Source: Hafnia alvei (GTDB lineage Bacteria; Pseudomonadota; Gammaproteobacteria; Enterobacterales; Enterobacteriaceae). Taken from it: a DNA stretch of 64,000 nt. The stretch lies in assembly GCF_964063325.1 (NCBI RefSeq), contig NZ_OZ061315.1, positions 4,154,001-4,218,000 of the forward strand, in the 5' to 3' direction. The stretch's first letter is position 1. Each line of letters begins with the position of its first letter. The position numbers and the translations under genes are program-made. Of this stretch, positions 34,798 through 44,782 are shown piece after piece. A model generated the notes under the pieces. That model worked only from the letters and a program-made list of their open reading frames with translations. It was not told where the DNA came from and did not search any database.

Positions 34798-36018
34798 CTA
34801 ATCAGCCTTGGCTAAACCTTTAGCCACCAGCGTTTCAATGTCGGCATCAGAATAACCAATGCTGGCAAGAATGGCGGCGGTATCCATGCCGAGTGTTGGC
34901 ATTCCTCGCCAAATTTGCCCTGGGTTATTCTTAAATTTCGGCATGACATTTGGCCCTTTGTAGGTGCGGCCATCGATGGTGTTCCACGTTGTGAGAGATT
35001 CACGGGCGATATACTGTGGATTGCTTTCTAATTCAGGGATGGTCAGGACTTTCGCTGAGGCAATATTGAGTTCAGCAAAGCGCGCCAGCGCCTGTTCATA
35101 GGGCTTCGTCGCCAGATACTCATCCAATTTGGCTTCAACCAGCTCACCAAACGGGCATTCAACGCGATGGATAAGCTGTGTGCCAACGGGGATTTCTGGC
35201 GTGCCCAGCAGGTGCGCAATGCCCATATCCTCAAACATTCCCTGCATTTGGTTCACGCCAACCAGCTCCATCACAATGTAACCATCTTGGCATTTGTACA
35301 GACCACAGCCCGCGTAATACGGATCTTTGCCTTTGGTCATACGTGGGCATACTTCGCCGCCGTTAAAGTAGTCCATCATGAAGTATTGCCCCATGCGCAG
35401 CATCACTTCATACATCGCCACATCAATACTTTCGCCCACGCCCGTTTGCTGCATTTTATACAGCGCCGCCAGCGCCGAGGTGGTTGCCGTCAGGCCAGAG
35501 AAATAATCGGCGGTATACGGAAATGCGGGCATCGGCTGATCTTTATCACCATTCTGGATCAGGTAACCGCTGAATGCCTGCGCAATGGTGTTGTAAGCCG
35601 CCAAATTGGTGTATTCCGGCGTGCCGTACTGACCAAAACCTGAAAGATGCACAATAATCAGCTTGGGATTTATTTCCCAAAGCACTTCATCGCTAATACC
35701 ACGGCGCGCAAAGGCGGGGCCTTTACTGGCTTCAATAAATATATCGGTGGTTTCCATCAGCTTTAAGAAAGCTTCACGCCCTTCGTCTTTAAAGATATTC
35801 AGCGACAGCGCATGTAAATTGCGGCGTGAAAGCTGCGGATAATTTGGCTGAATGCGGATCGTATCGCCATAGGAGACATTTTCGATCCAGATAACTTCAG
35901 CGCCCCACTCGGCAAACATTTGCCCTGCAAAAGGGCCTGCGATTTCAATTCCTGAAAAGACCACGCGTAAACCCGCCAGCGGGCCAAATGTTGGCATAGA
36001 CATAAGCTGTTTCCTCAA
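34798..36018 (-). CDS. caiB: L-carnitine CoA-transferase (crotonobetainyl-CoA:carnitine)
   Basis: 406 residues, class III CoA-transferase (CaiB-BaiF). It has an N-terminal Rossmann-like domain with FSGIEIAGPFAGQMFAEWGAEVIWIE, followed by HLSGFGQYG and a catalytic Asp in the segment IFIEASKGPA...TADYFSG. It transfers CoA between crotonobetaine and carnitine without a free intermediate. It matches E. coli CaiB (405). A palindromic repeat (36070-36226) separates it from caiA, unlike the compact E. coli operon. Confidence 0.94.
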   Translation of the reverse strand: MRKQLMSMPTFGPLAGLRVVFSGIEIAGPFAGQMFAEWGAEVIWIENVSYGDTIRIQPNYPQLSRRNLHALSLNIFKDEGREAFLKLMETTDIFIEASKGPAFARRGISDEVLWEINPKLIIVHLSGFGQYGTPEYTNLAAYNTIAQAFSGYLIQNGDKDQPMPAFPYTADYFSGLTATTSALAALYKMQQTGVGESIDVAMYEVMLRMGQYFMMDYFNGGEVCPRMTKGKDPYYAGCGLYKCQDGYIVMELVGVNQMQGMFEDMGIAHLLGTPEIPVGTQLIHRVECPFGELVEAKLDEYLATKPYEQALARFAELNIASAKVLTIPELESNPQYIARESLTTWNTIDGRTYKGPNVMPKFKNNPGQIWRGMPTLGMDTAAILASIGYSDADIETLVAKGLAKAD

Positions 36019-36069
36019 AATTAGGGCTAACGTGTAACCGACTCACCAAGCGATAACTTAGGCCCAATA

Positions 36070-36226
36070 TTAGGGAGAGCGTTCCGATGGGGTCGTAGCG
36101 GCGTGAGCCGCCGACAACTTTGCTTGGAGCAAAGTTGAACAACGCTCCAGCGTTGGCCCGTAGGGAGGAACACATGGATGTGTTCCATAACCGCCCCGCG
36201 GTACGCTATGCCCGTGTATCTCGGTT
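36070..36226. repeat. Dispersed intergenic repeat, copy 1 (inside the cai operon)
   Basis: Begins TTAGGGAGAGCG and ends CGCTATGCCCGTGTATCTCGG with an internal inverted repeat (CGGCG...CGCCG). Related sequence occurs at 44655-44735 (opposite strand) and 49330-49373. It fits a REP- or MITE-like element in the caiA-caiB gap. Confidence 0.75.
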
Positions 36227-36282
36227 AAAACGCAACTTGCCGTTAGCCCTTTATTTTCAATAAATTGTTTTTAATAAATGGC

Positions 36283-37425
36283 TTACCGATACTGTTTCAG
36301 CACCGCACGACCCAGCGTTAGGATCTGCATTTCATCCGAACCACCGGAAACGCGATCCACGCGCAGATCGCGCCAGAAGCGGGTAATACGATGATCGCCT
36401 GCGATCCCCACGCCGCCGAGCACCTGCATCGCCGAATCCACCACTTCAAAAGCGGCGTTAGCGCAGAAGTATTTGCACATCGCGGCATCGCCGGAGGTCA
36501 TCAAACCGTTATCGCTTTTCCATGCTGCTTCAAACAGCATGTTTTTCATCGAATTCAGTTTGATAGCCATATGCGCAAATTTTTCTTGGATCAGCTGGAA
36601 GCGCCCGATGGCTTCGCCAAACTGAACGCGCTGGTTGGCATAACGCGCGGCGTCTTCAAAGGCACAGAATGCGGTGCCGTAGTTGGTGAGTGCGACGATG
36701 AAACGTTCGTGATCGAACTCTTCTTTCACGCGGTTGAAGCCGTTACCTTCACGTCCGAACATGTCTTTTTCTTCGAGCTCAACGTTGTCGAACAGGATCT
36801 CGCAGCAGCTATCCATGCGCAGGCCCAGTTTTTCCAGCTTATTGACCTTCACCCCCGGTTTGCTCATATCCACAAACCATTCAGAGAAAATCGCTTTATC
36901 TGGTGAAGCCGCATCACGCGCCATCACTACGATGTAAGGCGTATGCGCGCTGCTGGTGATGAAGCATTTGCTACCGTTGAGGTACACTTTGCCGTTTTTA
37001 CGGGTATACGACGTTTGCATACTGCCCACGTCAGAGCCCGCGCCAGGTTCGGTAATTGCTGAGTTCCACATCTGCTTGCCGGTGCCACGGAAAGCCATGA
37101 TCTTATCGATTTGCTCCGCCGTTCCTTCACGCAGCACCGTGTTAAATCCACCCGGCAACTGATACAGCACATAGGTTGGCGCACCAAGGCGTCCAAGCTC
37201 GGCCCACACGGCGGCTAAGGTGACAAAGCCCGCATCCAGACCACCGTGCTCTTCCGGCAACAGCAGGCTATCAATGCCCATATCAGCCAGCTCTTTGACG
37301 AACCGCTCTGGATATTCGCTATTACGATCGCATTCCGCGAAGTACGCTTCCCAGTTCTCTTGCGCCATCAGGTCGCGGATACCGGAAACAAATAACTCTT
37401 GTTCGTCAGACAGTGCAAAATTCAT
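36283..37425 (-). CDS. caiA: Crotonobetainyl-CoA reductase
   Basis: 380 residues, acyl-CoA dehydrogenase fold (FAD). Key blocks are NSAITEPGAGSDVGSMQTSY, FITSSAHTPYIVVMAR and the C-terminal VLGGVGIAGDHRITRFWRDL. It reduces crotonobetainyl-CoA to butyrobetainyl-CoA, taking electrons from the FixAB flavoprotein; this makes the divergent fix operon its electron source. First enzyme gene after caiT. Confidence 0.95.
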   Translation of the reverse strand: MNFALSDEQELFVSGIRDLMAQENWEAYFAECDRNSEYPERFVKELADMGIDSLLLPEEHGGLDAGFVTLAAVWAELGRLGAPTYVLYQLPGGFNTVLREGTAEQIDKIMAFRGTGKQMWNSAITEPGAGSDVGSMQTSYTRKNGKVYLNGSKCFITSSAHTPYIVVMARDAASPDKAIFSEWFVDMSKPGVKVNKLEKLGLRMDSCCEILFDNVELEEKDMFGREGNGFNRVKEEFDHERFIVALTNYGTAFCAFEDAARYANQRVQFGEAIGRFQLIQEKFAHMAIKLNSMKNMLFEAAWKSDNGLMTSGDAAMCKYFCANAAFEVVDSAMQVLGGVGIAGDHRITRFWRDLRVDRVSGGSDEMQILTLGRAVLKQYR

Positions 37426-37478
37426 AAATCAGGCCTCTTGGTGGTTTATATCGTTCGAATTCAAACAGGGTAAAACGC

Positions 37479-39002
37479 TTAGTATTTCCAGTGCGTAGCC
37501 TTGGCATCTTTTAAGAAAGATATGGTTATCAGTATGTTGACGAAGAAAAGCGGACACCCTCCGGCAATGATCGCGGTTTGAATCGGCTTCAATCCGCCAA
37601 GCGCTAGTAGAATGATGCCGATAACCCCCACCAGCACAGACCAGCCAACGCGAACCCAAATCGGCGGTTCGTCATAGCCGTTTGCGCCTTTACAGGTCGA
37701 CATGGCCAGCGTGTACGAACAGGCGTTAATGAGCGTTACGGTGGCGAGGAAGCACAGAATAAAGAACGCCCACATCGTGAGGGTGCTGAGCGGCAACGTG
37801 GCCCAGGTTTCAATGATGGCGCGCGCCACCCCGTGTTGTTCAATGATCTGCGGGATATTGATTTTGCCGTTGTTGATCAGCGAGAGCGTATTGCTGCCCA
37901 AGATGGTCCACAGCAACCACGTTGAAGCGGTTAATCCACCGACCATCCCCAAGCAGAGCTGGCGCACGGTGCGACCTTTAGAAATGCGCGCCAAGAAGAT
38001 GCACATCTGGATGCCGTAAACGATCCACCATGCCCAATAGAACACCGTCCACGCCTGCGGGAATCAGCTCTTGCCGACGGCATCGGTGTAGAACAGCATA
38101 CGGGTGAAGTTAGAAAGCAGGATGCCAACAGAATCAGTGAAATAGTTGATGGTGAAACTGCTCGCGCCGATGATGAATACCCACGCCAGCAGGATCAGGC
38201 TGAGGTAATTTCGGACGTCGCTGGCAACTTTAACCCCGCGCTGCAAGCCAAACGCAACGCACACGGCGTTAAACACCACCCAGCAAGAGATGATCAGCGC
38301 ATCCAGCTCTAACGTGTGAGGCACGCCAAACAGATACTGAATACATTCGGTCACCAGCGGCGTTGCTAGCCCAAGGCTGGTTCCCATCGCCAAAATCAGC
38401 GCCACCAGATACAGATTGTCGATGATGGTGCCAATAATTCCGTTACAGCGTTTTTCACCAAAAAGTGGCACCAGCGTTCCGCTTGGGCGCACCACGTCGA
38501 TTTTCTTCACATACAGGAAGTAGCCGAACGCCACGGCGAGGAAGCTGTAGGTCGCCCATGGCAAAGGCCCCCAGTGAAACAGGCTGTAGGCTAAACCAAG
38601 ATCTTTAGCTGGGTTTGAAAATGGTGTTAAACCAAACGGCGGAGAAGAAACGTAGTAGTAGATCTCAATCGATCCCCAAAACAGCACGGCGGCTGAAGTA
38701 CAGGAGGCGAACATCATGAAGATCCAGCTGACGGTGCTGAACTCCGGGGCTTCTTCGCCGAGACGTCGCTGGGCAAAAGGGCCAAAGATCAGCCAGAACC
38801 AACCGACAAACATCACGACCATGTACCACTCAAACGCCCATCCCCACTGCGTTGTGATGTAGTTGAATACCGAATTAATGACGATATTAGAGGCGTTCAG
38901 ATCGCGGATAGTTAAATAACAAAGTAGTGCGACAATTATCAATGATGGGAAAAAAACCTTCGGTTCTATCCCTATTTTCCGTTTGCTCGTTTCTGTCTTC
39001 AT
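37479..39002 (-). pseudogene. caiT: L-carnitine/gamma-butyrobetaine antiporter, interrupted by an in-frame stop
   Basis: The first 312 codons (38064-39002) and the last 194 (37479-38063) are in the same frame and together give 507 codons, close to the 504 residues of E. coli CaiT. They are separated only by TGA at 38064-38066 (VGKS-stop-FPQAWTVFYWAWW; E. coli has AKGGFPQGW, so GGA to TGA is the simplest change). BCCT-family blocks are intact on both sides. The protein made would lack the last four or five helices and the substrate-site Trp residues. Sequencing error is the alternative. Confidence 0.88.
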
Positions 39003-39769
39003 TTACACATTTCCCTCATGGAAAGGAGTTCCTTGCCATAAAAACTTGAGATGTAATATTCAGAATAAACGTCAGAATTTCTGCCATGAAAAGACAGAAC
39101 ACCAACACTAATTTTGCAGGTAAATTTTCAATTAATGGTGGATCTAGTTATTACGAGTTATTTAGCTTGCCAAAAATATCTGTTAAAACGTCTGTTAATA
39201 ATAGTTAAAGGTATCTCATTGCGTGTGTGTCGCCTTTACCGCTTAACGCCGAGATATAATGAGATTTGACTGTTCAATAATCCGTGATCTTAATCAAACT
39301 ATTTTCTGACACCCAATGAGCGTCTTAGAGCCCCGATCCAGCGATACTAATTAAATCCTTTAAAATCATCAAAATAACAAAATTAAAACATTATTAGCGA
39401 AGGCTTTTTGCCTTTAAGTCGTTCAATATTGGTGATCTAGGTATTATTTTGGTCTGGTGAATCATGGTATTTCTATTAGCGTGATAACAAGGCACGAATA
39501 ACAACTTACAGGGATACCTTTATTAGATATTAATTAATTTACTCCTTTCTTTATTACAGTAAGTTTAATCACACCACTAATAGCGTTTAAATCGGCTATG
39601 GCGTGCACACATTTATATATATAGCGAACACTATTTTCGTTATTTTTATTTATCTTTGCCTGACGTTTCTCGCTCTAGGAATAATGACACCTGGCAGGTG
39701 ACGTTACGGGCGTAGTCTTATGTGTAGGGTATTACGGATATTGTATTGCCTATCGAAATCGGAGAAGTG
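39003..39769. other. Divergent cai/fix control region
   Basis: About 770 bp, AT-rich, no gene. It must contain both operon promoters plus FNR, CRP and CaiF sites expected from E. coli. Only one FNR-like site was clear enough to list separately. Confidence 0.55.
39284..39297. promoter_or_regulatory. FNR-like site in the cai-fix control region
   Basis: GTGAT-CTTA-ATCAA matches the FNR consensus TTGAT-N4-ATCAA with one mismatch. Both operons are anaerobically induced in E. coli, so the site is plausible; it has not been tied to a specific promoter here. Confidence 0.5.
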
Positions 39770-40543
39770 ATGAAAATTATTGCATGTTACAAACTCATCC
39801 CCGAGGAGCAGGATATCACCGTTAATAGTGATGGCTCTCTGAATCTCAGCAAAGCGGATGCCAAAATTAGTCAATTCGATCTCAACGCTATCGAAGCGGC
39901 TATCGGCTTGAAATCGCTCAATGACACCATCCAGATTACGGCCATGAGCGTAGGTGGCGAAGCGCTGTCCAACGCCAAAGGTCGCAAAGACGTGCTGTCT
40001 CGCGGCCCCGATGAGTTAGTTGTCGTTTCCAGCGCAGGTTTGGAGAAGATGCTTCCTCACCAAACGTCTGCCCTGCTGGCGGCCGCTGCGCGGAAAACCG
40101 GTTTTGATTTAATTCTTTGTGGTGACGGCTCAGCCGATCTTTATGCACAGCAGGTTGGTTTGCTGCTCGGCGAGGCGCTGGGCGTCGCGTCTATCAATGG
40201 GGTGAGCCGGATCGTGGCCCTCAGTGACGACAGCATTCAGGTTGAACGCACGCTAGAAGACCAAGTTGAAACCTTAACCATTCCGCTGCCTGCGGTGATT
40301 TCAGTATCCACTGATATCAATACGCCTCAAATCCCCTCCATGAAAGCCATTCTCGGCGCGGCTAAAAAGCCGGTAACCGCGTGGCAACCTGCCGATTTAG
40401 AACTGCCAGAGATCACGCCATACACCGAATTGCTGAGCGTACAGGCTCCACAGCAAAAAGCGCGCGGGCGGGTCATTATCGAAGGCGATAGCGACGATCA
40501 AATTTCAGAATTCGCAGAACATCTGCGCAAAGTCATCAGCTAA
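39770..40543 (+). CDS. fixA: Electron transfer flavoprotein subunit FixA
   Basis: 257 residues from ATG at 39770 (MKIIACYKLIPEEQD), preceded by GGAGAAGTG; the frame extends upstream to 39746 but E. coli FixA has 256 residues. ETF beta-subunit fold. With FixB it carries electrons to the carnitine reductase CaiA. The following gene starts 11 bp on. Confidence 0.94.
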   Translation: MKIIACYKLIPEEQDITVNSDGSLNLSKADAKISQFDLNAIEAAIGLKSLNDTIQITAMSVGGEALSNAKGRKDVLSRGPDELVVVSSAGLEKMLPHQTSALLAAAARKTGFDLILCGDGSADLYAQQVGLLLGEALGVASINGVSRIVALSDDSIQVERTLEDQVETLTIPLPAVISVSTDINTPQIPSMKAILGAAKKPVTAWQPADLELPEITPYTELLSVQAPQQKARGRVIIEGDSDDQISEFAEHLRKVIS

Positions 40544-40554
40544 TTGGGGGCAAT

Positions 40555-41502
40555 ATGAGCAAGTTTGCAACAGTATGGGTGTTCAGTGACACCCACTCAC
40601 ATCTACCCGAGCTGATTGGCGGTGCACGCGAGCTGGGTGAAATCATTCACGTCATCAGCCACAGCGCTGAGCAATCAGCCTTGGCTTTCCGTCTCGGCGC
40701 TAACGCCGTTTACCATATTGGCGAACAGCCCGCCGACCGCATCATTGAAGATTATGCCGATACTCTGGCTCAGGCGATCAAAGCGCATAGCCATAGTTCA
40801 CGTGCTTTATTGCTGCTGCCCGCAACTCGTCGCGGCAAAACCTTAGCAGCGCGCTTAGGCGCTCGCCTAAACGCTGGCGTGGTTAACGATGCCGCTGAGC
40901 TGAGTCTGGAAGACGGATATCCGGTAGCCACGCACATGGTTTACGGCGGCTTAGCCTTCGGCAAAGAGAAAATCACCACCGACTACGCCGTCATCACGCT
41001 GGCCAGCGGCGTATTCCCTGCCGTATCAGAAGATAACGCCTTAGTGGGCAATGCTGAAACGCTGGCGTTTATCCCACCCGCCCACGCGATTTCCTGCGTA
41101 TCACGCCGAGCCAAGCAAGGCGAAAGCGTCGATCTGGGCAAAGCACGTTTGGTGGTGAGCGTTGGACGCGGCATTGGTTCACAGGAAAACATCACCATTG
41201 CGGCGGCGTTAAGCAATGCCATTGGCGCAGAACTGGGATGCTCGCGCCCGGTCGCTGAAAACGAAAAATGGATGGATCGTGAACGCTACGTTGGCATCTC
41301 TGGGATCATGATCAAGCCAGAACTTTATCTGGCGCTGGGAATTTCTGGTCAGATCCAGCACATGGTCGGCGCCAACGGCGCGCAGATCCTGATGGCCATC
41401 AACAAAGATAAAAACGCGCCGATCTTCCAATACGCCGATTACGGGATCGTCGGCGATCTGATGAAGATCGTCCCTGCTCTGACAGAAAAACTAAAACGAT
41501 AA
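40555..41502 (+). CDS. fixB: Electron transfer flavoprotein subunit FixB
   Basis: 315 residues (E. coli 313). ETF alpha subunit, with the C-terminal FAD-binding part (VSVGRGIGSQENITIAAALSNAIGAELGCSRPVAE, YVGISGIMIKPELYLALGISGQIQHMVGAN). Pairs with FixA. Ribosome site GGGGGC before the ATG at 40555. Confidence 0.95.
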   Translation: MSKFATVWVFSDTHSHLPELIGGARELGEIIHVISHSAEQSALAFRLGANAVYHIGEQPADRIIEDYADTLAQAIKAHSHSSRALLLLPATRRGKTLAARLGARLNAGVVNDAAELSLEDGYPVATHMVYGGLAFGKEKITTDYAVITLASGVFPAVSEDNALVGNAETLAFIPPAHAISCVSRRAKQGESVDLGKARLVVSVGRGIGSQENITIAAALSNAIGAELGCSRPVAENEKWMDRERYVGISGIMIKPELYLALGISGQIQHMVGANGAQILMAINKDKNAPIFQYADYGIVGDLMKIVPALTEKLKR

Positions 41503-41562
41503 AATATCGACGGAGCGCGGATTAGCGAGTGGCTTCCGTGCTCCATCGAACTTGGAGAGCCT

Positions 41563-42855
41563 ATGTCTGAAGATGTCTTTGACGCCATTATTGTTGGCGC
41601 TGGCCTGTCTGGCTGCGTTGCGGCGCTGGTACTGGCCCGGGAAGGCGCGAACGTATTGGTTATCGAGCGCGGTAATCATGCGGGAGCCAAAAACGTCACC
41701 GGTGGTCGCCTGTATGCGCACAGTTTAGAACGCATCATTCCCGATTTTGCGGCCCATGCTCCCGTTGAGCGCCGCATTACCCGCGAAAAAATATCGTTTC
41801 TTACCGACGACAGCGCGGTCACGTTGGATTACCACCATGCCAATGCGGCTGAACCGGCGCAGGACTCTTACTCGGTTTTGCGTAGTAAATTCGATCCATG
41901 GTTGATGGAACAGGCTGAAGCCGCCGGTGCTCAATTCGTACCTGGGATCCGCGTGGATAAACTTATCCAGCGCGATGGCAAAGTGATCGGCGTTGAAGCC
42001 GATGGCGATATTTTAGAAGCCAACGTGGTGATCCTTGCCGAAGGCGTTAACGCGCTGCTGGCCGAGCAACTGGGCATGGTGCAAAAACAGGTTTCTGCCA
42101 AGCATGTGGCCGTGGGAGTGAAAGAGCTGATTGAACTGCCGCGTGAACTGCTCGAAGCGCGCTTTAGCCTAACCGAGAACGAAGGTGCCGCATGGTTATT
42201 TGCCGGCACGCCGTCTAACGGCCTGATGGGCGGCGGCTTTCTGTATACCAACGGTGATTCGTTGTCTTTAGGCATCGTTGTTGGCCTCAGCCATATTGCC
42301 GATGCGGGAAAATCGGTGCCGCAGATGCTGGAAGATTTCAAACAGCATCCCACCGTTCGTCCATTAATTGCCGGCGGCAAAACCGTGGAATACGCCGCCC
42401 ACGTAGTACCTGAAGCCGGAATTAATATGCAGCCCAAACTGGTGGGTAACGGCGTGCTTATCGCCGGTGACGCCGCGGGCATGTGCATGAATCTGGGATT
42501 CACCATCCGTGGAATGGATATGGCCATTGCCTCTGGTGAAGCGGCCGCACGCGCCGTACTGCAAGCCAAAGAGGCCAATAACTTTAGCGAGCAGGGATTG
42601 AACGCTTATCTCAAGCTGTTAGAGGAATTACCGGTCATGAAGGATTTACGCCACTACCGTAAAGTCCCCGCCATGCTGGAAAACCCGCGCATGTTTACCC
42701 AATACCCGCAAATGGTCGCCGACATCATGGCGGATATGTTCACCGTTAACGGCCAACCGCCACAGCCGATACGCAAAATGGTGATGCGTCATTGCAAAAA
42801 AATTGGCTATCTAAACCTGTTGAAAGACGGCATTAAAGGAGTGACCGCGCTATGA
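41563..42855 (+). CDS. fixC: FixC flavoprotein, ETF-quinone oxidoreductase-like
   Basis: 430 residues (E. coli 428). N-terminal FAD-binding GAGLSGCVAALVLAREGANVLVIERG and the family's VLIAGDAAGMCMNLGFTIRGMDMAIASG block. It works with FixX to feed electrons into FixAB. Membrane-associated without a transmembrane helix. It overlaps fixX by four bases (ATGA). Confidence 0.95.
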   Translation: MSEDVFDAIIVGAGLSGCVAALVLAREGANVLVIERGNHAGAKNVTGGRLYAHSLERIIPDFAAHAPVERRITREKISFLTDDSAVTLDYHHANAAEPAQDSYSVLRSKFDPWLMEQAEAAGAQFVPGIRVDKLIQRDGKVIGVEADGDILEANVVILAEGVNALLAEQLGMVQKQVSAKHVAVGVKELIELPRELLEARFSLTENEGAAWLFAGTPSNGLMGGGFLYTNGDSLSLGIVVGLSHIADAGKSVPQMLEDFKQHPTVRPLIAGGKTVEYAAHVVPEAGINMQPKLVGNGVLIAGDAAGMCMNLGFTIRGMDMAIASGEAAARAVLQAKEANNFSEQGLNAYLKLLEELPVMKDLRHYRKVPAMLENPRMFTQYPQMVADIMADMFTVNGQPPQPIRKMVMRHCKKIGYLNLLKDGIKGVTAL

Positions 42856-43172
42856 CTGCCCCCGTCAAATCCGCCAATTCCCCCGGCAATGTTCCCGTTA
42901 ACGTTGATGTGAAATTAGGCATTAACAAGTTTCACGTTGATGAAGGACATCCGCATATCATCATTCGCGAACACCCTGATATGGCGGCGTTTCACACCCT
43001 CACGCTGGCCTGTCCGGCGGGGCTGTACAAGCTCCAGCCTGATGGAACGATCCGCTTTGATTACGCGGGCTGCCTTGAATGCGGCACCTGCCGGATCCTG
43101 TGCCGTGATTCCGTTTTAGATGAGTGGAACTACCCGCGTGGCACCTTTGGCGTTGAATATCGCTACGGCTAA
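42852..43172 (+). CDS. fixX: Ferredoxin-like protein FixX
   Basis: 106 residues. The C-terminal half carries CLECGTCRILC plus an upstream ACPAGLY-type Cys (CPAGLYKLQPDG), the iron-sulfur ligands of FixX, and the end RGTFGVEYRYG as in E. coli. The N-terminus is about 10 residues longer than E. coli FixX. Electron partner of FixC. Confidence 0.93.
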   Translation: MTAPVKSANSPGNVPVNVDVKLGINKFHVDEGHPHIIIREHPDMAAFHTLTLACPAGLYKLQPDGTIRFDYAGCLECGTCRILCRDSVLDEWNYPRGTFGVEYRYG

Positions 43173-43285
43173 AAATCGATATTCTGGCCTGCCCGTTTCT
43201 GTCCCTTTATTTACCCACTATAGCCACTTAGCTCTGCGATACATGTCAGAGCTAAGCAGCTATCAGGCTGATTAAAACCATCATT

Positions 43286-44602
43286 ATGGAAAAATCCAAA
43301 AGGTTTGATGACATCAGTTTTACCCCGATCCACCGCAAAATCATGCTGTGGGGAAGCGGTGGCCCTTTTCTCGATGGCTACGTGCTGGTCATCATCGGTA
43401 TTGCACTTGAACAACTGACTCCCGTGTTACAGCTTGACGCTCGCTGGGTGGGATTAGTTGGGATCGCAACGCTGGTTGGGCTGTTTATCGGCACATCATT
43501 GTTTGGCTACATTGCCGATGTGCTTGGCCGTCGATTGATGTTTCTGATTGATATTATTGCCATCGGCGTTATCTCTGCCGCGACCATGTTTGTTACATCG
43601 CCGCTGGAGCTGGTGATCCTACGTTTTCTGATTGGTATTGTGATCGGCGCAGATTACCCCATCGCTACCTCGATGATTGCCGAATTCTCCACCACGCGCC
43701 AGCGCGCCTTCACCATGGGGTTTATCGCCGCGATGTGGTACATCGGCGCAACCGCCGCCGACGTTGTGGGTTACCTGTTATATGACGTTGAAAACGGCTG
43801 GCGCTGGATGTTGGGCAGCGCGGTTATTCCGTGCATTATCATTTTGTTAGGACGTTTTGAACTGCCCGAATCTCCCCGCTGGCTAATTCGCAAAGGGCGT
43901 ATTGAAGAGTGCCGTGCGCTGATGTTTAAGCTGTTTGGCGAACATGTGGTATTCGATGACGAAGCCCCGCAGGAGACGCGTTATAGCCAGATTTTCACCC
44001 GCAGGCACCTAACATCGATTTTGTTCGTCGCCATTATTTGGACCTGTCAGGTGATACCGATGTTTGGCATCTACACCTTCGGCCCACAAATTATCAGCCT
44101 GCTGGGGCTCAACGAAGGCAAAGAGGCCGTGCTCGGCAACGTGGTGATTAGCCTGTTCTTTCTGATTGGCTGCTTGCCAGCGATGTATTGGCTCAACAGC
44201 ATCGGACGCCGTCCGTTGTTGATTGGTAGCTTTGCCATTATGACGCTCGCGCTCGCGGTACTAGGAATTATTCCAGACCCTAGCATCACGCTGATTGTCT
44301 CAGCCTTTGCGCTTTATGCGTTTTTCTCAGGCGGCCCCGGCATTTTGCAATGGCTCTATCCGAACGAACTTTTCCCCACTCACATTCGCGCTTCTGCGGT
44401 GGGCGCTGCGATGTCACTCAGCCGAATCGGCACCGTGGTGTCAACGTATGCACTGCCGCTGTTTATGCAACAGCACGGGATCGCGATGACGATGTTAGCC
44501 GGTGCGGGGATCTCGCTTTTTGGCATGGTCGTATCCGTATTTTTAGCGCCCGAAACGCGCGATTTATCGCTGGATAAAACCAGCCAAATGGATCTGTATT
44601 AA
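43286..44602 (+). CDS. yaaU: MFS transporter YaaU
   Basis: 438 residues with 12 predicted membrane segments, sugar-porter-like motifs (GYIADVLGRRLMF, RFLIGIVIGADYP, PESPRWLIRKGR, GRRPLL). It follows fixX exactly as yaaU does in E. coli; the cargo is unknown. With caiT broken here it is the only intact carrier left in the locus, but there is no evidence that it moves carnitine. Confidence 0.9.
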   Translation: MEKSKRFDDISFTPIHRKIMLWGSGGPFLDGYVLVIIGIALEQLTPVLQLDARWVGLVGIATLVGLFIGTSLFGYIADVLGRRLMFLIDIIAIGVISAATMFVTSPLELVILRFLIGIVIGADYPIATSMIAEFSTTRQRAFTMGFIAAMWYIGATAADVVGYLLYDVENGWRWMLGSAVIPCIIILLGRFELPESPRWLIRKGRIEECRALMFKLFGEHVVFDDEAPQETRYSQIFTRRHLTSILFVAIIWTCQVIPMFGIYTFGPQIISLLGLNEGKEAVLGNVVISLFFLIGCLPAMYWLNSIGRRPLLIGSFAIMTLALAVLGIIPDPSITLIVSAFALYAFFSGGPGILQWLYPNELFPTHIRASAVGAAMSLSRIGTVVSTYALPLFMQQHGIAMTMLAGAGISLFGMVVSVFLAPETRDLSLDKTSQMDLY

Positions 44603-44654
44603 AAATACTGGCGGGCAATCACATTAACCGGCTAATGCAGATCGTTTAAGAGAT

Positions 44655-44735
44655 CGAGATACACGGGTCTACCATACCGCGGGGCGCTCCGGCGGCTTAC
44701 GCCGCTACGACCCCATCGGTATGGTCCCCCTAAAA
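44655..44735. repeat. Dispersed intergenic repeat, copy 2
   Basis: Reverse-strand relative of 36070-36226: shares CCGATGGGGTCGTAGCGGCG and CCCGTGTATCTCG blocks with it. It sits between convergent yaaU and aes. Confidence 0.7.
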
Positions 44736-44782
44736 TCAAGCTTAAATGATCAACATTGATCGACTGCCCGCCTTTTACTTGC

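Noticed and set aside
38064..38066. TGA in caiT read as selenocysteine
   Set aside because: Carnitine antiporters have Gly there, not Cys or Sec, and no bacterial SECIS-like hairpin was seen just downstream.
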